From Bacteroidota bacterium (GTDB lineage: Bacteria; Bacteroidota; Bacteroidia; JAADEI01): a stretch of 6,379 bases of DNA. Below, one piece after another: positions 5,476 through 6,379 of the stretch; the stretch's first letter is position 1, and every line of letters starts with the position of its first letter. A model generated the notes under the pieces. It made no database searches and was not told where the DNA came from. It saw only the letters and a program-made list of their open reading frames with translations. A program made the translations under genes and the position numbers. The stretch lies in NCBI GenBank assembly GCA_015490475.1, contig WFXT01000205.1, positions 1 through 6,379 on the forward strand, read 5' to 3'.

Positions 5476-6379
5476 TTATTGTTGACCTTGCGAAGATGCA
5501 ATTTGAGACTTCTTTTTGTTATAGGTTTCGTACCATGCTGTTTGTTTACTTAACCATTGTTCAAACTCTTGTGGTTCCACAACATCCAATGTTGTCCGCA
5601 TGCTTGAGTGACCAGAACCACACAATTCAGCACATGCAACTTCATATACAAAATTTTCATTGCCAGTCTTTTCTCTCATTTGCTGAGTTGTGTATTTAGG
5701 TGTAAACCACATAAATGTTGGAACTCCAGGAACAGCATCCATCTTCATCCTGAAAAATGGCATAAAGAAACTATGGATCACATCCCGTGAACGAATGTGC
5801 AAAGCTATTGGCTTTCCTACTGGAACTTTGAACTCTGTTGTTACTATATCATCATGTCCTGCTGGGTCATTGGGGTCAATACCCAACGGATTATCGGGAC
5901 TTATCAACCGCCAATCTCGTTTTCCAAATTTACCGTCAGGACCTGGATATCTGAAAATCCACGCGAATTGATAACCTGTTACCTCCACTTTGACAGCATC
6001 CTTAGGAGCAGGCGACATTATCTTAAACCAGTAAAAACCAGACGGTAAAATAAGAATCATTAAGCCGATTGCAACACCTGCCACAATAGCCATTTCCACT
6101 TTTATCTTACCAGGAATATATTCTGCCCTTCTGTCTTTGCGTCCATAATATTTCACGATGTAAACGAAAAGCATTGTTGTAGTTATAAGAAAAACAATGC
6201 CAGTAGCAATTACATTCAAATCGTTGATAGTTTGAATCCATACACCTTGTACGGATGCTGGCTCGGGGAGTTTCCGTTGCAAATAATACCATACACTGTA
6301 AGCAGCAGCCAGCATTCCACCGATATAGATTATAATAAACATTGCCCATGCGGTTCGCTTGTTGTGAGAATCAGAAAAT
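5476..6379 (-). CDS. ctaC: Cytochrome c oxidase subunit II with CuA site, 5' end beyond the window
   Basis: This subunit takes electrons from cytochrome c at a binuclear CuA centre and passes them to heme a of subunit I. The CuA ligands are complete. Numbered from the first Met in the window (ATG at 6340-6342), they are His190 (DVIHSF), Cys237, Glu239, Cys241, His245 and Met248 (CAELCGSGHSSM). Three hydrophobic helices precede the periplasmic domain (about 1-20, 42-63 and 84-106). Glu83 at the head of the third fits the K-channel Glu of helix II in mitochondrial subunit II. The aromatic patch reads GYQFAWIFRYPG (123-134), followed by a long polar insertion to about 165. The frame stays open for 12 codons above that Met (ending HNKRTAWA), and these basic residues would suit the cytoplasmic side of the first helix, so the true start is probably outside the window; 6342 is the alternative. 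There is no fused cytochrome c domain: the protein ends soon after the CuA domain with a Lys/Gln-rich tail. Confidence 0.95.
   Translation of the reverse strand, partial: FSDSHNKRTAWAMFIIIYIGGMLAAAYSVWYYLQRKLPEPASVQGVWIQTINDLNVIATGIVFLITTTMLFVYIVKYYGRKDRRAEYIPGKIKVEMAIVAGVAIGLMILILPSGFYWFKIMSPAPKDAVKVEVTGYQFAWIFRYPGPDGKFGKRDWRLISPDNPLGIDPNDPAGHDDIVTTEFKVPVGKPIALHIRSRDVIHSFFMPFFRMKMDAVPGVPTFMWFTPKYTTQQMREKTGNENFVYEVACAELCGSGHSSMRTTLDVVEPQEFEQWLSKQTAWYETYNKKKSQIASSQGQQ

Noticed and set aside
5476..5700. Fusion of a cytochrome c domain to subunit II (caa3-type oxidase)
   Set aside because: There is no CxxCH motif after the CuA domain. The protein ends about 40 residues beyond the last CuA ligand with a Lys/Gln-rich tail, so the oxidase is aa3 type and needs a separate cytochrome c donor.

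Overview
The window carries most of an aa3-type cytochrome c oxidase operon on the minus strand, one glycosyltransferase gene on the plus strand, and a second minus-strand block with a secreted DUF1573 protein followed by the start of folD. I found no CRISPR array, transposon, rRNA or tRNA, and nothing I would call a new biological system. The unusual points are variations on known families.

The organism is most likely a member of the Bacteroidota or a close relative, and the lower ranks cannot be resolved by eye. The evidence is of four kinds. The DUF1573 protein is of the form common in that phylum. A near-perfect Bacteroidota promoter (TTTG-type -33 box, 20-base spacer, TAnnTTTG -7 box) lies before it. 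The gene starts lack Shine-Dalgarno sequences, as is usual there. The oxidase subunit II has a QFxW-type aromatic patch followed by a long loop that I remember from Bacteroidota homologues. Base composition looks moderately AT-rich (roughly 40% GC by eye, not computed).

Layout from right to left, in the direction of oxidase transcription: subunit II (CuA subunit, running off the right edge), a 46-base gap, subunit I (heme a, heme a3/CuB and both proton channels visible), a 44-base gap, ctaB (heme O synthase), then subunit III overlapping ctaB by an ATGA junction. The subunit III stop codon overlaps the tail of the convergent glycosyltransferase gene by 14 bases. That gene (883-2055) starts with GTG close to the DUF1573 gene, and the two are divergent. 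The DUF1573 gene (329-811) is followed on the same strand, after 74 bases, by the first 84 codons of folD, which is cut by the left edge.

How they work together: subunits II, I and III make the membrane oxidase that passes electrons from cytochrome c to O2 and pumps protons. CtaB converts heme b to heme O, the first of two steps to the heme A that subunit I needs. Heme A synthase (ctaA), subunit IV, copper chaperones and the cytochrome c donor are not in the window. The glycosyltransferase, DUF1573 protein and FolD have no evident link to respiration. No stretch longer than 300 bases lacks a gene, and I saw no convincing intrinsic terminator.
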